A stretch of DNA of 64,000 bases from JABWCE01 sp964617955 (GCA_964617955.1 CAZTXB010000001.1:186001-250000), one strand, 5' to 3'. Counted from the first letter of the stretch, positions 1 to 9,697 are shown. Translations and numbers: made by a program. Notes: generated by a model not told the origin, from the sequence alone.

Positions 1-2
1 GC

Positions 3-1148
3 TCAAGCAATATAACCACCGCCAACTTGACCAGTACAGGTGTTTTTACAGCCCCAACCTGTAGACCAACGGCTGACTTTTATACGACCAACAATGTGTT
101 GACCATTTGCCAGGGAGGAACTGTCAATTTTGAGGACTTTACTTACAACGGAGCAGCAATTACTTATGAGTGGAGTTTTGATGGCGGAAGCCCATCTACT
201 TCTGCCCAAGCGGCTCCTGCCATCGTTTACAACACACCGGGAACCTATAAGGTGAGCCTTAAGGTTTCAAATTCTCTTGGAAACAGCACTAAAGTAGCTG
301 ATAAAATGATTCAAGTTATTCCCACTGAATCGGCAAATAAAACCCCTGTATCGGAAGGATTTGAAAGTACTCAGGTGCTCATAAGCAGTTGGAAGGTATG
401 GGAAAACGGGCAATACGGCTGGAAACGAACCACAACAAACAAATATGAAGGCACTGCCGGCATGGTAGCGGTAATTGATGATGGCACAGCTTCCAATTCA
501 ACCTACAGTTTAGTTTCGGCTCCTTACGATATCAGCAGCATAAAAGGGCGTTTGCCTAAACTCCGATTTAGGGTTGCCTACAGACCTGCCATGAGCGGAA
601 GCACCGAAATTTTAACCGTTTTTGTCTCTTCTGATTGTGGGCAGAGTTGGAAAGCTTTGAAAGCTTATGCCAATGCAAACGGATTGGGTGTAGATAAGGT
701 AGTACAGGCCAATTGGTCGCCGGCTTCACCATCCGACTGGATTGAACAGACGCTTGATCTGCTCAACTATGAAGGCTCCAAAAACCTCATGTTTAAATTT
801 GAAGCGCGAAGCCGAAGCGGAAATAGTATATTTCTCGACAACGTAAATATACAAGCCGATTTGGCCGGAAATGGTAAATTGCTTAATCCAAATGGCTTAT
901 CTATTCAGGTAATTCCAAATCCTTCTCACGGCATTGCACAAATCGATGTGAAGTCTGACGGCAGAACCTTGAACAGAATAAGCATTGTGAATTCCAAAGG
1001 ACAAGTGATTGAAGATGCCACGTCGGAAATCAAATCAAAAATAGATTCCTACAGTTGGAAGACCGGACCTCTTGACCCCGGTGTTTACTTTGTCCATGTT
1101 GTTATCGATGGGCAATTGTTGGTAAAGAAATTTGTCGTAATTCCTTAA
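3..1148 (+). CDS. PKD-domain T9SS type A cargo protein, C-terminal part
   Basis: The reading frame is open from the left edge of the window, so the true start lies upstream; the TTG at 27 is internal. The first 90 residues hold a PKD domain (WSFDGG near residue 60, then PGTYKVSLKVSN). A jelly-roll or MAM-like region of about 170 residues follows, with paired WKVWEN and WKRTT motifs and a closing FLDNVNI motif. The last 80 residues are a T9SS type A sorting domain (VIPNPSHG, then LDPGVYFVHV). This order of domains is common at the C-terminus of secreted M43-type metalloproteases of Bacteroidota, but no catalytic domain is visible here, so that identity is inference. The protein should be exported across the outer membrane and its tail removed. 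The stop lies 8 bases before topA. Confidence 0.85.
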   Translation, partial: SSNITTANLTSTGVFTAPTCRPTADFYTTNNVLTICQGGTVNFEDFTYNGAAITYEWSFDGGSPSTSAQAAPAIVYNTPGTYKVSLKVSNSLGNSTKVADKMIQVIPTESANKTPVSEGFESTQVLISSWKVWENGQYGWKRTTTNKYEGTAGMVAVIDDGTASNSTYSLVSAPYDISSIKGRLPKLRFRVAYRPAMSGSTEILTVFVSSDCGQSWKALKAYANANGLGVDKVVQANWSPASPSDWIEQTLDLLNYEGSKNLMFKFEARSRSGNSIFLDNVNIQADLAGNGKLLNPNGLSIQVIPNPSHGIAQIDVKSDGRTLNRISIVNSKGQVIEDATSEIKSKIDSYSWKTGPLDPGVYFVHVVIDGQLLVKKFVVIP

Positions 1149-1156
1149 TTGAATAA

Positions 1157-3478
1157 ATGTCTAAAAACCTTGTTATTGTAGAGTCGCCGGCAAAGGCTAA
1201 AACCATTGAAAAATTTCTAGGGTCTGATTTTCAGGTTAAGTCCTGTTTTGGACATATTCGCGACCTTCACAAAGGGGATGATGCCATAGATATAGCCAAT
1301 AAATTCACGCCGAAGTATGTCATTCCGGAAGACAAAACGGCCGTAGTAAACGAGCTTAAAAAATTGTCCAAAAAAGCTGACATGGTTTGGTTAGCTTCGG
1401 ACGAGGACCGGGAAGGAGAAGCCATATCCTGGCATCTTTATGAGGTGCTTGGACTCACCCTGGAAAAATCAAAACGCATTGTTTTTCATGAAATCACCAA
1501 GCCTGCTATTTTAAAAGCAATTGAGAACCCTCGCAACATCGACAAAAACCTGGTTGATGCTCAACAAGCGCGTCGTTTGCTCGACCGTTTGGTGGGGTTT
1601 GAATTATCACCGGTACTATGGAAAAAGGTTAAACCTTCTTTATCTGCCGGTAGAGTGCAAAGTGTGGCAGTTAGGCTTGTGGTTGAAAGAGAAAGGGAAA
1701 TTATTGGTTTTAAGGTCAGTTCAGCGTTTAGGATTGTCGCCGAATTTGAATTTAAAAATAAAAAATTCAATGCGGAATTGCCAAGGCGTTTTGAAAAAAA
1801 AGAAGACGCTCTGAAGTTCCTTGAAAGTTGCATTGGATCTGATTTTGTAGTGAAAGGGGTTGAGGTAAAACCAGCCACTCGAAAGCCGGCCGCACCCTTT
1901 ACCACATCAACCTTGCAGCAGGAAGCGAGTCGTAAACTTGGCTATTCTGTTTCTCAAACCATGACCCTTGCTCAAAGATTATACGAGTCAGGCCATATCA
2001 CCTATATGCGTACCGATTCGGTAAACTTATCGGAACTCGCCTTGGCAGCAGCCAAGAGTGAAATCACATCGGCATATGGAGCCGAATTTAGCACACCCAG
2101 AAAATATGCGACTAAGAGCGCAGGCGCACAAGAAGCTCACGAGGCCATTCGACCAACTTATTTTGAAAATAAAGTGGCGGGTGACGACGAGCAACAAAAG
2201 CGACTATACGACCTGATTTGGAAACGCGCCATTGCCTCTCAAATGAGCGAGGCCAGAATTGAAAGAACCGAAGTTAAAATTGAAATTACCAACAATGGTG
2301 AAATGCTTAATGCCAGTGGTGAAGTGATTAAGTTTGAAGGTTTTTTGAAAGTTTACCTTGAAGGAAAAGACGATGAATTGGAAGAAGATGCTGATGGTGG
2401 AAGTTTATTGCCTGCCATGCAGGTTGGCGACCACCCTAATAATTTGAACATAAGTGGTACCCAAAGATTTACAAGGGCCGCTCCGAGATATACAGAGGCC
2501 AGTTTGGTTAAGGATTTAGAAGAATTGGGTATAGGAAGGCCATCGACCTACGCCCCTACCATAAGCACCATACAAAAAAGGGGCTATGTGGAAAAAGAAA
2601 CAAGGGAAGGCGTTCAAAGGCAATATGAGGTGATAACTCTGGCGAACGACCGCATTTCCCAAATTGTTAAATCGGAAATTACCGGAGCCGAAAAAAACAA
2701 GTTGTTTCCCACTGATATCGGCATGGTGGTAACCGATTTTTTGATGAAAAATTTTGTTGAAATCATGGATTACAATTTTACGGCCTCGGTAGAAAAAGAG
2801 TTCGACGAAATTGCCTCGGGTATTCAAAGTTGGACCAAGATGCTGGATGAATTTTACCATCCTTTCCATGATTCCATCGACAAAACATTAAAAATTTCAG
2901 AAAAAGTAACAGGCGAGCGCGAAGTCGGTTTGGATCCAAAAACCCAACTTCCGGTATTTGCTAAAATAGGCAGGTATGGCCCGATGATTCAAAAAGGCGA
3001 TGGCGCCAACGACATTAAACCGGTATTTGCCAAATTAAAAAAAGGGCAAAGTATCGATACCATCTCATTGGAGGAGGCACTTGATCTTTTTACGCTTCCA
3101 CGAACCTTAGACGAATTTGAAGGAAAAGCCATGAAAGTTGGCATAGGCCGCTTTGGGCCCTATATTCAACACGACAGTAAATTCTATTCAATTGGGAAAG
3201 AAGACGACGCCTACGAAATTTCATCAGAAAGGGCTATAGAAATCATCGCTGAAAAGAGAAAAGCTGAAGCTGAAAAACACATCATGGAGCTTCCTAATGG
3301 CATCATTGTGCTGAACGGTCGCTTTGGCCCCTATTTCACACAGAATAAGGAAAATTACAAAATCCCGAAGGGAAAAGATCCAAAATCCCTGACCTTAGAG
3401 GAATGCGAACGCATAATAACCGAAACTAAAAACAATCCAAAAGCAAAATCCTCGTTTAGAGGTAAGAAAAAAGCATAA
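1157..3478 (+). CDS. topA: DNA topoisomerase I (type IA)
   Basis: Relaxes negative supercoils by cutting and resealing one DNA strand. The TOPRIM domain is at the N-terminus, with VESPAKAK at residues 8-15 and the metal-binding DEDREGE at 82-88. The catalytic tyrosine is Y283 in the motif YMRTDSVNLS. Instead of the zinc fingers of the E. coli enzyme, the C-terminus (about residue 590 onward) has three topoisomerase C-terminal repeats recognisable by IGRYGPMIQ, IGRFGPYIQ and NGRFGPYFT. Length (773 residues) and repeats fit the enzyme of Bacteroidota. The ATG at 1157 follows the previous stop by 8 bases and I see no promoter between them, so it may be co-transcribed with the upstream gene or have a promoter inside it. 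Confidence 0.97.
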   Translation: MSKNLVIVESPAKAKTIEKFLGSDFQVKSCFGHIRDLHKGDDAIDIANKFTPKYVIPEDKTAVVNELKKLSKKADMVWLASDEDREGEAISWHLYEVLGLTLEKSKRIVFHEITKPAILKAIENPRNIDKNLVDAQQARRLLDRLVGFELSPVLWKKVKPSLSAGRVQSVAVRLVVEREREIIGFKVSSAFRIVAEFEFKNKKFNAELPRRFEKKEDALKFLESCIGSDFVVKGVEVKPATRKPAAPFTTSTLQQEASRKLGYSVSQTMTLAQRLYESGHITYMRTDSVNLSELALAAAKSEITSAYGAEFSTPRKYATKSAGAQEAHEAIRPTYFENKVAGDDEQQKRLYDLIWKRAIASQMSEARIERTEVKIEITNNGEMLNASGEVIKFEGFLKVYLEGKDDELEEDADGGSLLPAMQVGDHPNNLNISGTQRFTRAAPRYTEASLVKDLEELGIGRPSTYAPTISTIQKRGYVEKETREGVQRQYEVITLANDRISQIVKSEITGAEKNKLFPTDIGMVVTDFLMKNFVEIMDYNFTASVEKEFDEIASGIQSWTKMLDEFYHPFHDSIDKTLKISEKVTGEREVGLDPKTQLPVFAKIGRYGPMIQKGDGANDIKPVFAKLKKGQSIDTISLEEALDLFTLPRTLDEFEGKAMKVGIGRFGPYIQHDSKFYSIGKEDDAYEISSERAIEIIAEKRKAEAEKHIMELPNGIIVLNGRFGPYFTQNKENYKIPKGKDPKSLTLEECERIITETKNNPKAKSSFRGKKKA

Positions 3479-3501
3479 CTTATTCTTTGTCCATTTTAAT
3501 T

Positions 3502-4413
3502 ATGGTTAACGAATCTGAACTCAAAGCCTTAATATCCCTGTTAGACGACACTGATGCAGAAGTAGTTAGTCAGGTGGAAGAACGCCTTTTCGAACTTGGT
3601 CCTACCATCATCCCGTCGCTGGAACAACCTTGGGACTTAGGAGGTTTTAATGAACTTAGACAACGTAGATTGGACGAAATCATCAAACGCATTCAATCCC
3701 AATATCTGATAAATGAACTGCGTCAATGGAAAGCCACCAATTCACATGATCTCCTGGATGGTGCTCTGCTGATTAACAAAGCGAAATACGCTGAGGCCGA
3801 CAGGCATTACATCGACAATCTGATCGACAAAATAAAACTCGATGTGTGGCTTGAAATGCATTATGACCTCACTTCCTTTGAAAAAATCAAGATTCTAAAT
3901 TATGTTTTCTTTGATGTACACAAGTTTGTAGGTGACAACGAAGATTATCACAACCCCGACAATTCTTACCTTACCAAAGTATTTGAGAGAAAAAAAGGAA
4001 ACCCTATATCTTTGGCTATTATTTATTCTCTGGTGGCCCAGCGACTTGGATTGCCTGTTTTTGGAATCAATCTTCCGCAACATTTCATTGTCGGTTACTT
4101 AGAAAATAATGGAGAAGCAGAGCTTTTGCGTCTCGACGAAAAAAAAATCTTGACTCCAAACCCCGATTCACAAGTTCAGTTTTACATCAATCCTTTCAAC
4201 AAGGGTTCAATATTTCCAAAAGAGAATCTGTACATTTTTTTGAAACAAGTGAATATCGACCCCAGGGATGAATACTTCTTACCTTGCAGTAATCTCGAAA
4301 TTTTAAAACGCATCACACGCAATCTCATTTCTTCGTACGAAAAATTAAAAAACCCGGGCATGCTTGCCCAATTTCAAAAGATGATGGGTGTTTTGGATGA
4401 GGATAAAATCTAA
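3502..4413 (+). CDS. SirB1-like transglutaminase-fold protein
   Basis: A 303-residue protein of the SirB1 / transglutaminase-like core 2 family. The diagnostic block runs from about residue 140 to 200 and includes KKGNPISLAIIYSLVAQRLG and VFGINLPQHFIVGY. As usual in this family, the position of the transglutaminase nucleophile is serine, not cysteine, so enzymatic activity is doubtful and the molecular role is unknown. I chose the ATG at 3502 over an in-frame TTG at 3487, because the TTG would only add five residues. It lies 23 bases behind topA, so the two are probably transcribed together. No signal peptide; cytoplasmic. Confidence 0.85.
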   Translation: MVNESELKALISLLDDTDAEVVSQVEERLFELGPTIIPSLEQPWDLGGFNELRQRRLDEIIKRIQSQYLINELRQWKATNSHDLLDGALLINKAKYAEADRHYIDNLIDKIKLDVWLEMHYDLTSFEKIKILNYVFFDVHKFVGDNEDYHNPDNSYLTKVFERKKGNPISLAIIYSLVAQRLGLPVFGINLPQHFIVGYLENNGEAELLRLDEKKILTPNPDSQVQFYINPFNKGSIFPKENLYIFLKQVNIDPRDEYFLPCSNLEILKRITRNLISSYEKLKNPGMLAQFQKMMGVLDEDKI

Positions 4414-4477
4414 ACTTTGGATAATAACGACTTAGGCCTTTTTCTTTCCAGTAACATGGTCTTTAAGTCAAGTTTCC

Positions 4478-4485
4478 TATATTTG
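4478..4485 (+). promoter_or_regulatory. -7 box of the response-regulator gene
   Basis: TATATTTG matches the Bacteroidota -7 consensus TAnnTTTG. At the -33 position, 19 bases upstream, stands ATG (4456-4458), one mismatch from TTG. The box ends 11 bases before the start codon, so the mRNA leader would be only a few bases long. Confidence 0.55.
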
Positions 4486-4496
4486 CCAAGCTATCT

Positions 4497-5669
4497 ATGG
4501 TAATAAAGATATTTTTTGTAGAAGATAACCCAATGTATGCCGAGGCCATGAAGAATGCGATTTCGGACTTGAATTATGAAGTAAGGAACTTTGAAACAGG
4601 ACAAGATCTTTTAAACAGCCTCTCAGAAAATCCTGATATCGTGGTATTGGATTACATGCTGCCGGATTATTCGGGAATGGATTTACTTAAAATCATTTTA
4701 AAAGAACATCCCACCATCTCACTCATTATTCTTTCAGGTCAGGAGGACGTAAACACCGTGGTGGAAATGTACCGCAACGGTGCTAAAAATTACATCGTAA
4801 AAAATGAAAACGCGATGCATGAGCTTAGAAATTCAGTTAAAAACCTGGCTGATTCCATAGAATTGAAAAAGGAAGTTGAATTGCTGCAAGATGAATTGAC
4901 CGATCGAAGCAAATATTCCAAGATTATAGGCAAAAGTACTGCCATCTTTAAGGTTTTGAAATTAATTCAAAGGGTAGAAAAAACCGATTCACTGGTTTTG
5001 ATTACCGGTGAGAGCGGAACAGGAAAGGAGTTAATCGCAGAAGCCATACACAACAATTCACATCGAAGTCGAAAACCATTTATTGCCGTTAATTTAGCTG
5101 CCATTCCGGTGAATTTAATAGAAGACGAGCTTTTTGGTCATGAAAAAGGGGCGTTCACTGGAGCCAGCTCACGCCGAATTGGAAAATTTGAGGAAGCTCA
5201 GGATGGCACAATTTTTTTGGATGAAATCGGGGAAATGGATATTTTGATGCAAACCAAGTTGCTAAGGGTATTGCAAGAAAGCCGCATCACCCGATTGGGG
5301 AGCAATAAAGAAATAAAATTGAATGTTCGCATCATGGTTGCCACAAACCGAAATTTGAGTGAAATGGTGAAGGCCGGAAAATTCAGAGAAGATTTGTACT
5401 ACCGCATCCAAGGGTTCTTGATACATCTTCCAAGGCTAAAAGACCGTGGAAATGATTATTTAATATTGGCCAACCACTTTCTAAATCATTTTGTGCAAAA
5501 GCACAAGCTTAAGGAAAAAACGTTTGAAAGCTCAGCCCTTGAAGCTCTTGCGAAACATGAGTGGCAAGGCAATGTCAGGGAAATGATTGCCTTTATGGAT
5601 CGCACCGTTCTGATGAGCGATTCTGATATCATTCGCGGTAGCGACTTGATCTTTTCAGAAAATATTTAG
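4497..5669 (+). CDS. Sigma-54-type response regulator without HTH domain
   Basis: A 390-residue NtrC-family response regulator. The receiver domain (1-120) has the acidic pair E9-D10 and the phosphoacceptor D52. The AAA+ sigma-54 activation domain (about 140-370) has Walker A GESGTGKE at 171-178, the sigma-54 contact loop GAFTGA at 218-223, and Walker B GTIFLDEIGE near 240. The protein stops about 30 residues after the GNVRE motif, and no Fis-type helix-turn-helix can be found in any frame of the following 130 bases, so the DNA-binding domain is truly absent. It may activate from solution, as some HTH-less activators do, or pair with another protein. No histidine kinase gene lies in the window. 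A near-leaderless promoter precedes it. Confidence 0.93.
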   Translation: MVIKIFFVEDNPMYAEAMKNAISDLNYEVRNFETGQDLLNSLSENPDIVVLDYMLPDYSGMDLLKIILKEHPTISLIILSGQEDVNTVVEMYRNGAKNYIVKNENAMHELRNSVKNLADSIELKKEVELLQDELTDRSKYSKIIGKSTAIFKVLKLIQRVEKTDSLVLITGESGTGKELIAEAIHNNSHRSRKPFIAVNLAAIPVNLIEDELFGHEKGAFTGASSRRIGKFEEAQDGTIFLDEIGEMDILMQTKLLRVLQESRITRLGSNKEIKLNVRIMVATNRNLSEMVKAGKFREDLYYRIQGFLIHLPRLKDRGNDYLILANHFLNHFVQKHKLKEKTFESSALEALAKHEWQGNVREMIAFMDRTVLMSDSDIIRGSDLIFSENI

Positions 5670-5693
5670 CCTGATTTTCAGCTAAATGTTAAC

Positions 5694-5718
5694 AAAATGT
5701 TAATATTTTTAACATTTT
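5694..5718. repeat. Perfect AT-rich inverted repeat
   Basis: Arms AAAATGTTAA (5694-5703) and TTAACATTTT (5709-5718) with a 5-base loop. It ends two bases before the -33 TTG of the following promoter and is followed by T residues. It could be a weak terminator for the response regulator or an operator for the next gene. A further AATGTTAAC copy lies just upstream (5685-5693). Confidence 0.6.
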
Positions 5719-5720
5719 TC

Positions 5721-5750
5721 TTGTATTAAACGTTTAAGAGACTACATTTG
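5721..5750 (+). promoter_or_regulatory. Consensus Bacteroidota promoter
   Basis: TTG at 5721-5723, a 19-base spacer, then TACATTTG at 5743-5750, matching TTG-N19-TAnnTTTG. It drives the T9SS protein at 5806 with a leader of about 50 bases. Confidence 0.8.
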
Positions 5751-5805
5751 TTCTGTTTTTGATGATATAGATACGTCAAAAAAACTAACTACTAATTTAT
5801 AAAAT

Positions 5806-6873
5806 ATGCAATTTAATCAACAGCCCAGCGTTAAGCCTGAGCAAAAGCTTCGTAGAATTATTTTAGTTTGCTCCTTCGTCGGAGTTTTTTTAGCAACAGT
5901 ATTCTTTTTCGCAGGAAATTTCCTGAAATCCACTGAAACAAAAGCCTCCGGGGGGCCTCAAAATTATTGTCTAAGCGGCGATTGTACAAGCTCTTCTAAT
6001 CAGGCAGTTTTTAGCCAGGCTGTTAGTGGCGACACTTTGACTGTTACAGGACTCTTTAAAATTGTTGAGGATTGTGATGAATTAATGACTAAGAATATCA
6101 TCCTTTACATTAAAGGTGGGGAAATGCGGTATACTAACGACAAGGCTATTTACTTAGGGGTTTCATCGAAGGTCTTTGTTACTAGTTCCGGGAGCATTAC
6201 AAACACGGGAAGCTGTAACAGCCATCCATCAATATATTTTGGTTCCACTAAAACAGTTTCCTGCAACGGAGGAAATGCGCAATACAGTTTCGCCGACGTA
6301 AATGCCAACGGTGGGGTACAATCAGGTTCCCTAACCGCTTTACCCGTAAAACTGATTCGCTTCGAGGCTTTTTTAGAGGGCAAAGAAGTTCTTCTTAAAT
6401 GGGCTACTGCATCCGAAATCAATAACGATCGCTTTGAAATAGAGCGCAGCACCGATGGGAAAGATTGGTCTGTGGTAGGCACGGTTAAGGGTAATGGCAA
6501 TAGCAACATAACCAACCATTACACTTATACCGATAATTTAGATATGGCTTACCCGAATTTGGTATATCGCCTCCATCAAATTGATTTTGACGGAAACAAT
6601 GAATACAGTCCTCAACAGTCTATCACAGGGGTACAAAGTACCAAGAAGTCAAAAGTATATCCAAACCCTGCCAACGAGAGAATTAATGTAAGTTTGGATG
6701 CAGGTGCTTATCAACTTTCTATTGTAGATCAAAGTGGCAAAACCGTGCTTGAGAAAGAAGTCGACAACGACTTTGCAAGCATTGATTCTCAGAATTTACC
6801 GGAAGGCATCTACTGGGTAAAAATGGAAAACAACAGAATCTCTGAAAGCCAGAGAGTGGTTGTAAGACATTAA
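5806..6873 (+). CDS. T9SS type A sorting-domain protein, unknown function
   Basis: A 355-residue exported protein. A hydrophobic signal segment spans about residues 17-45. The middle part (50-165) is a small, cysteine-containing beta-rich region with no family I recognise. Residues 170-270 form a fibronectin-like module that begins LPVKLIRFEA and contains NNDRFEIERSTDG, commonly found just before T9SS tails; the same module is in the large protein at 30093. The tail (about 280-355) is a type A sorting domain with VYPNPANERINVS and LPEGIYWVKME. It stands alone between its own promoter and terminator, so it is a single-gene transcript. Confidence 0.88.
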   Translation: MQFNQQPSVKPEQKLRRIILVCSFVGVFLATVFFFAGNFLKSTETKASGGPQNYCLSGDCTSSSNQAVFSQAVSGDTLTVTGLFKIVEDCDELMTKNIILYIKGGEMRYTNDKAIYLGVSSKVFVTSSGSITNTGSCNSHPSIYFGSTKTVSCNGGNAQYSFADVNANGGVQSGSLTALPVKLIRFEAFLEGKEVLLKWATASEINNDRFEIERSTDGKDWSVVGTVKGNGNSNITNHYTYTDNLDMAYPNLVYRLHQIDFDGNNEYSPQQSITGVQSTKKSKVYPNPANERINVSLDAGAYQLSIVDQSGKTVLEKEVDNDFASIDSQNLPEGIYWVKMENNRISESQRVVVRH

Positions 6874-6892
6874 ATTTAAAAAGTAATAAACC

Positions 6893-6926
6893 AACCCCAC
6901 TTGCAGAGAATGCGGGTGGGGTTTTA
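6893..6926 (+). terminator. Rho-independent terminator
   Basis: Stem AACCCCAC (6893-6900) pairs with GTGGGGTT (6916-6923), then a T-rich run. It lies just behind the stop at 6873 and also separates this gene from the convergent receptor gene. Confidence 0.85.
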
Positions 6927-6949
6927 TATTTTATTGCCGTAAGGTTTCT

Positions 6950-9697
6950 CTAGTATACCGGTACCGCTATATCCTCGTCCCCTCCACTCCTATTCAGTTT
7001 TCGAACCAGGGTTAACATGAAGTATCTTTGCAATTGGTTGGATTCGGAAACCACATAACCACCGGTACTGAGATAACGCGTAATGCTCACATTTTGCTTA
7101 AATAGGTCATAACAGCTTAGCTTCAAATTATATTTCATCCCTCTATCCAATGGAACCTGAACATAACAATTCACCACCGAAACCACTTTTCCAAGTCCGG
7201 GAATCTGACGCTGATCGTTGAAATTACCCGAAACAGAGAGTTCGATTTTTTTCATAAATAAACCTCTTAAATTGATTTTATAGAGATTGGTGATTTGGTT
7301 AAAATTCAAGCTTGAGTTTAAACTGTTCTTTCCCTTGAGGAAAGAAACTGTATATCCTAAATCCATATCGAATTTATCGCTTATGGTCAGCGACAATTCG
7401 GGCGAAATGGTATTCTGGAATTGTTCATTATAACCCATCTTATCATTAATTTTTTGTGGAGTGTTCGACCAATACATCTGATAATTCATGCTTATTCTGA
7501 ATTTATCTTTAAATGTTTTTTCAAAATTTGAATAAGCGTTAAAACTTTGAAAGATGCCATTATTTAAAGGACTTTGGTAAACAATTCCCTCATTAATAGT
7601 TCTCGAATTTAAGATATAATTGCTGGTTTGATTAAAGGTGGAGGAGAGTGAAAACTGGTCGAGAAAACCGAGCTTTCTTTTTCGCCAGTAAAGATGACCT
7701 GAAAAAACATCTTGCGGTTTGAGCTCCTTATTTCCAAGCAATCTAAAAAATGGATTGCTTAAATTTTGAACAGGCATGAGATCGTTCGATTTTGGAAAAT
7801 CAACCGACTGGGAGGCCCTGATGAAAAAATATCCGACTTTCTTAGCCCAGGTACCGAAGGATAGATAAGGTAGATATCTTGTGTATTTCTTACCAAAACT
7901 CGCCCCGTTCTCAATGGCGTTGTTTATAGAAAAATTTAAATAGGTTATTCCCGTTGAGGCATTGTAGGTTTTGCTCCTAAAACTCACTGAATTGACCAGA
8001 CTGCTTTGCCAAACGCTGTTGTCGAAACCCTGGCTGAGCGAATCAATGTAAGTACTGTACTCTTGCAAAAAGTTTTTCTGTAGTGGATTTAAGGCCCCTT
8101 TGCTCAGTTGATTATTGATATAAGCTATGGTATAAATATCTGCTGAAAGGTTGTAATGCAATTTATCCTTATAAAGGGGATACTTAAACCCGGCCTTGGC
8201 GTTGAATTCTGTCATGTTTTGGGTTTTGGACCTTTTAATATTCAGGGTATCCTGATTCTGATTCAGGAATTGAAAATTGTCAATGTCAGTTAAATCGGTA
8301 TTGCCTTTAATCTGAAAATTCCACCCAATATATTTATTCTTTTTCGCCCGTTTTGAGTATTTGTAGACTGCTGATAAGGCATTGCGCTGCAACTGATTTT
8401 CGGTTTGGTTGAGTCCTTCGGTAAGGATACTCTCATTTTGGTAAACCAGCGTATGGTCCGACGCATCGGTCGCAATTTTCATTTGCCCAATTGACAGTCC
8501 AAGGGATACATCGCCTGTAGAATCAATTTTCCGGGAATAATTCAAATCCACCTCATAGGCTAAAACTTTACCATTTTCGATGTTTTGGTTGCGGTTGGTT
8601 TGACTCATGCTGTCATTTAAAAGATTTTGGCTGATGGTATTGTTCACTGATTTAAAACCGTTGTGCTCCAAACCCACGTTAAATGAAAATTTTCTTTTCT
8701 TTTTGTATTCATTAAAAAAGCTTACCGCCATATCCGTTTTTCGGTTGATGTTGCCTTCTTCACTCAACTCACTTCCCTGGTCGGAATAACTGTAATAATT
8801 TTCTGTATTGCCACTTCCATTCCTGAACATGTAATTGTCGCCATGCCAATTGTCGAAACCAAAGTCAAATCCTGTGCCGTTAATGTTGTTTGAATTGCTG
8901 ATAAAAGAAACCTTTCGGTCATTCTTAAAACTGTTCAGTCTAAGTCCGGATTCATACCGCTCATTGTTGCCGTATCCAAGCAAGACGTCTCCGAACATTC
9001 CATTTTTCTTCCCCTTTTTTAGCTTGAGATTAATGGTTTTGGTCTGGTCTTGTAAAGGAACCCCATTTTCATCTTTGTCCTCATAAACCTGAACAGTTTG
9101 AACCATGTCGGCTTTTAAATTTTTGCTGACCAAACCGGGGTTATTCCCAAAAAAATCAGAGCCATCGACCATTATTTTTGAAACTTTGTTCCCGTCTACA
9201 GTCAGGTTTCCGCTGATATCAATTTTAAAACCCGGAATTTTGGCGAAGAGCTGACTTACATCGGAGCCCGGCATCACCTTAAACCTTGAGGCAGCAATCT
9301 CTATGGTGTCACCTCTCATCCAAATGGCTGAACTCACCACTTGAATTTCCTTCATCTCAATGGATAATTTGGCCAGTTTTATTTTTTCATTGTACCACCA
9401 CCATCCCCCGTCATGCTGCGGTATTTTCTTCCAAATTTCCCGATAGCCCAACTGACTCACCACCATCAGAAGAGAATCTTTTATTTTGGTGGTTAGTTCA
9501 AAATTGCCGTTGGGGGTTGTAAATCCAAAATTGACCAAAGTGGTATCGGAAGCTTTAAAAAGCGTGATGGTTACATCCTTGACAGGTTCAAGGGTCGCTG
9601 AGTCTACTACATTTCCTTTGAGAATTCTAGGTCGGTCTTGTGCACTGACTTTAAAACAAAAAAAAGCAGCAATTGCAAACGGTAAAAATTTAATCAT
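6950..9697 (-). CDS. Outer-membrane beta-barrel receptor with regulatory domain
   Basis: A 915-residue outer-membrane protein. A signal peptide (about 1-19, ending VSA-QD) is followed by a carboxypeptidase-regulatory-like Ig domain (about 24-110, beginning LKGNVVDSATLEPV) and then a plug-like region (about 120-215) with KIPGFKIDISGNLTVDG and VDGSDFFGNNP. The remainder is a large beta-barrel rich in aromatic and asparagine residues. This is the OMP_b-brl branch related to TonB-dependent receptors; I see no clear TonB box. The substrate cannot be read from sequence and no SusD partner or protease is adjacent. It lies downstream of trxB on the same strand with a gap of 116 bases that shows no clear -7 box. 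Confidence 0.88.
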   Translation of the reverse strand: MIKFLPFAIAAFFCFKVSAQDRPRILKGNVVDSATLEPVKDVTITLFKASDTTLVNFGFTTPNGNFELTTKIKDSLLMVVSQLGYREIWKKIPQHDGGWWWYNEKIKLAKLSIEMKEIQVVSSAIWMRGDTIEIAASRFKVMPGSDVSQLFAKIPGFKIDISGNLTVDGNKVSKIMVDGSDFFGNNPGLVSKNLKADMVQTVQVYEDKDENGVPLQDQTKTINLKLKKGKKNGMFGDVLLGYGNNERYESGLRLNSFKNDRKVSFISNSNNINGTGFDFGFDNWHGDNYMFRNGSGNTENYYSYSDQGSELSEEGNINRKTDMAVSFFNEYKKKRKFSFNVGLEHNGFKSVNNTISQNLLNDSMSQTNRNQNIENGKVLAYEVDLNYSRKIDSTGDVSLGLSIGQMKIATDASDHTLVYQNESILTEGLNQTENQLQRNALSAVYKYSKRAKKNKYIGWNFQIKGNTDLTDIDNFQFLNQNQDTLNIKRSKTQNMTEFNAKAGFKYPLYKDKLHYNLSADIYTIAYINNQLSKGALNPLQKNFLQEYSTYIDSLSQGFDNSVWQSSLVNSVSFRSKTYNASTGITYLNFSINNAIENGASFGKKYTRYLPYLSFGTWAKKVGYFFIRASQSVDFPKSNDLMPVQNLSNPFFRLLGNKELKPQDVFSGHLYWRKRKLGFLDQFSLSSTFNQTSNYILNSRTINEGIVYQSPLNNGIFQSFNAYSNFEKTFKDKFRISMNYQMYWSNTPQKINDKMGYNEQFQNTISPELSLTISDKFDMDLGYTVSFLKGKNSLNSSLNFNQITNLYKINLRGLFMKKIELSVSGNFNDQRQIPGLGKVVSVVNCYVQVPLDRGMKYNLKLSCYDLFKQNVSITRYLSTGGYVVSESNQLQRYFMLTLVRKLNRSGGDEDIAVPVY

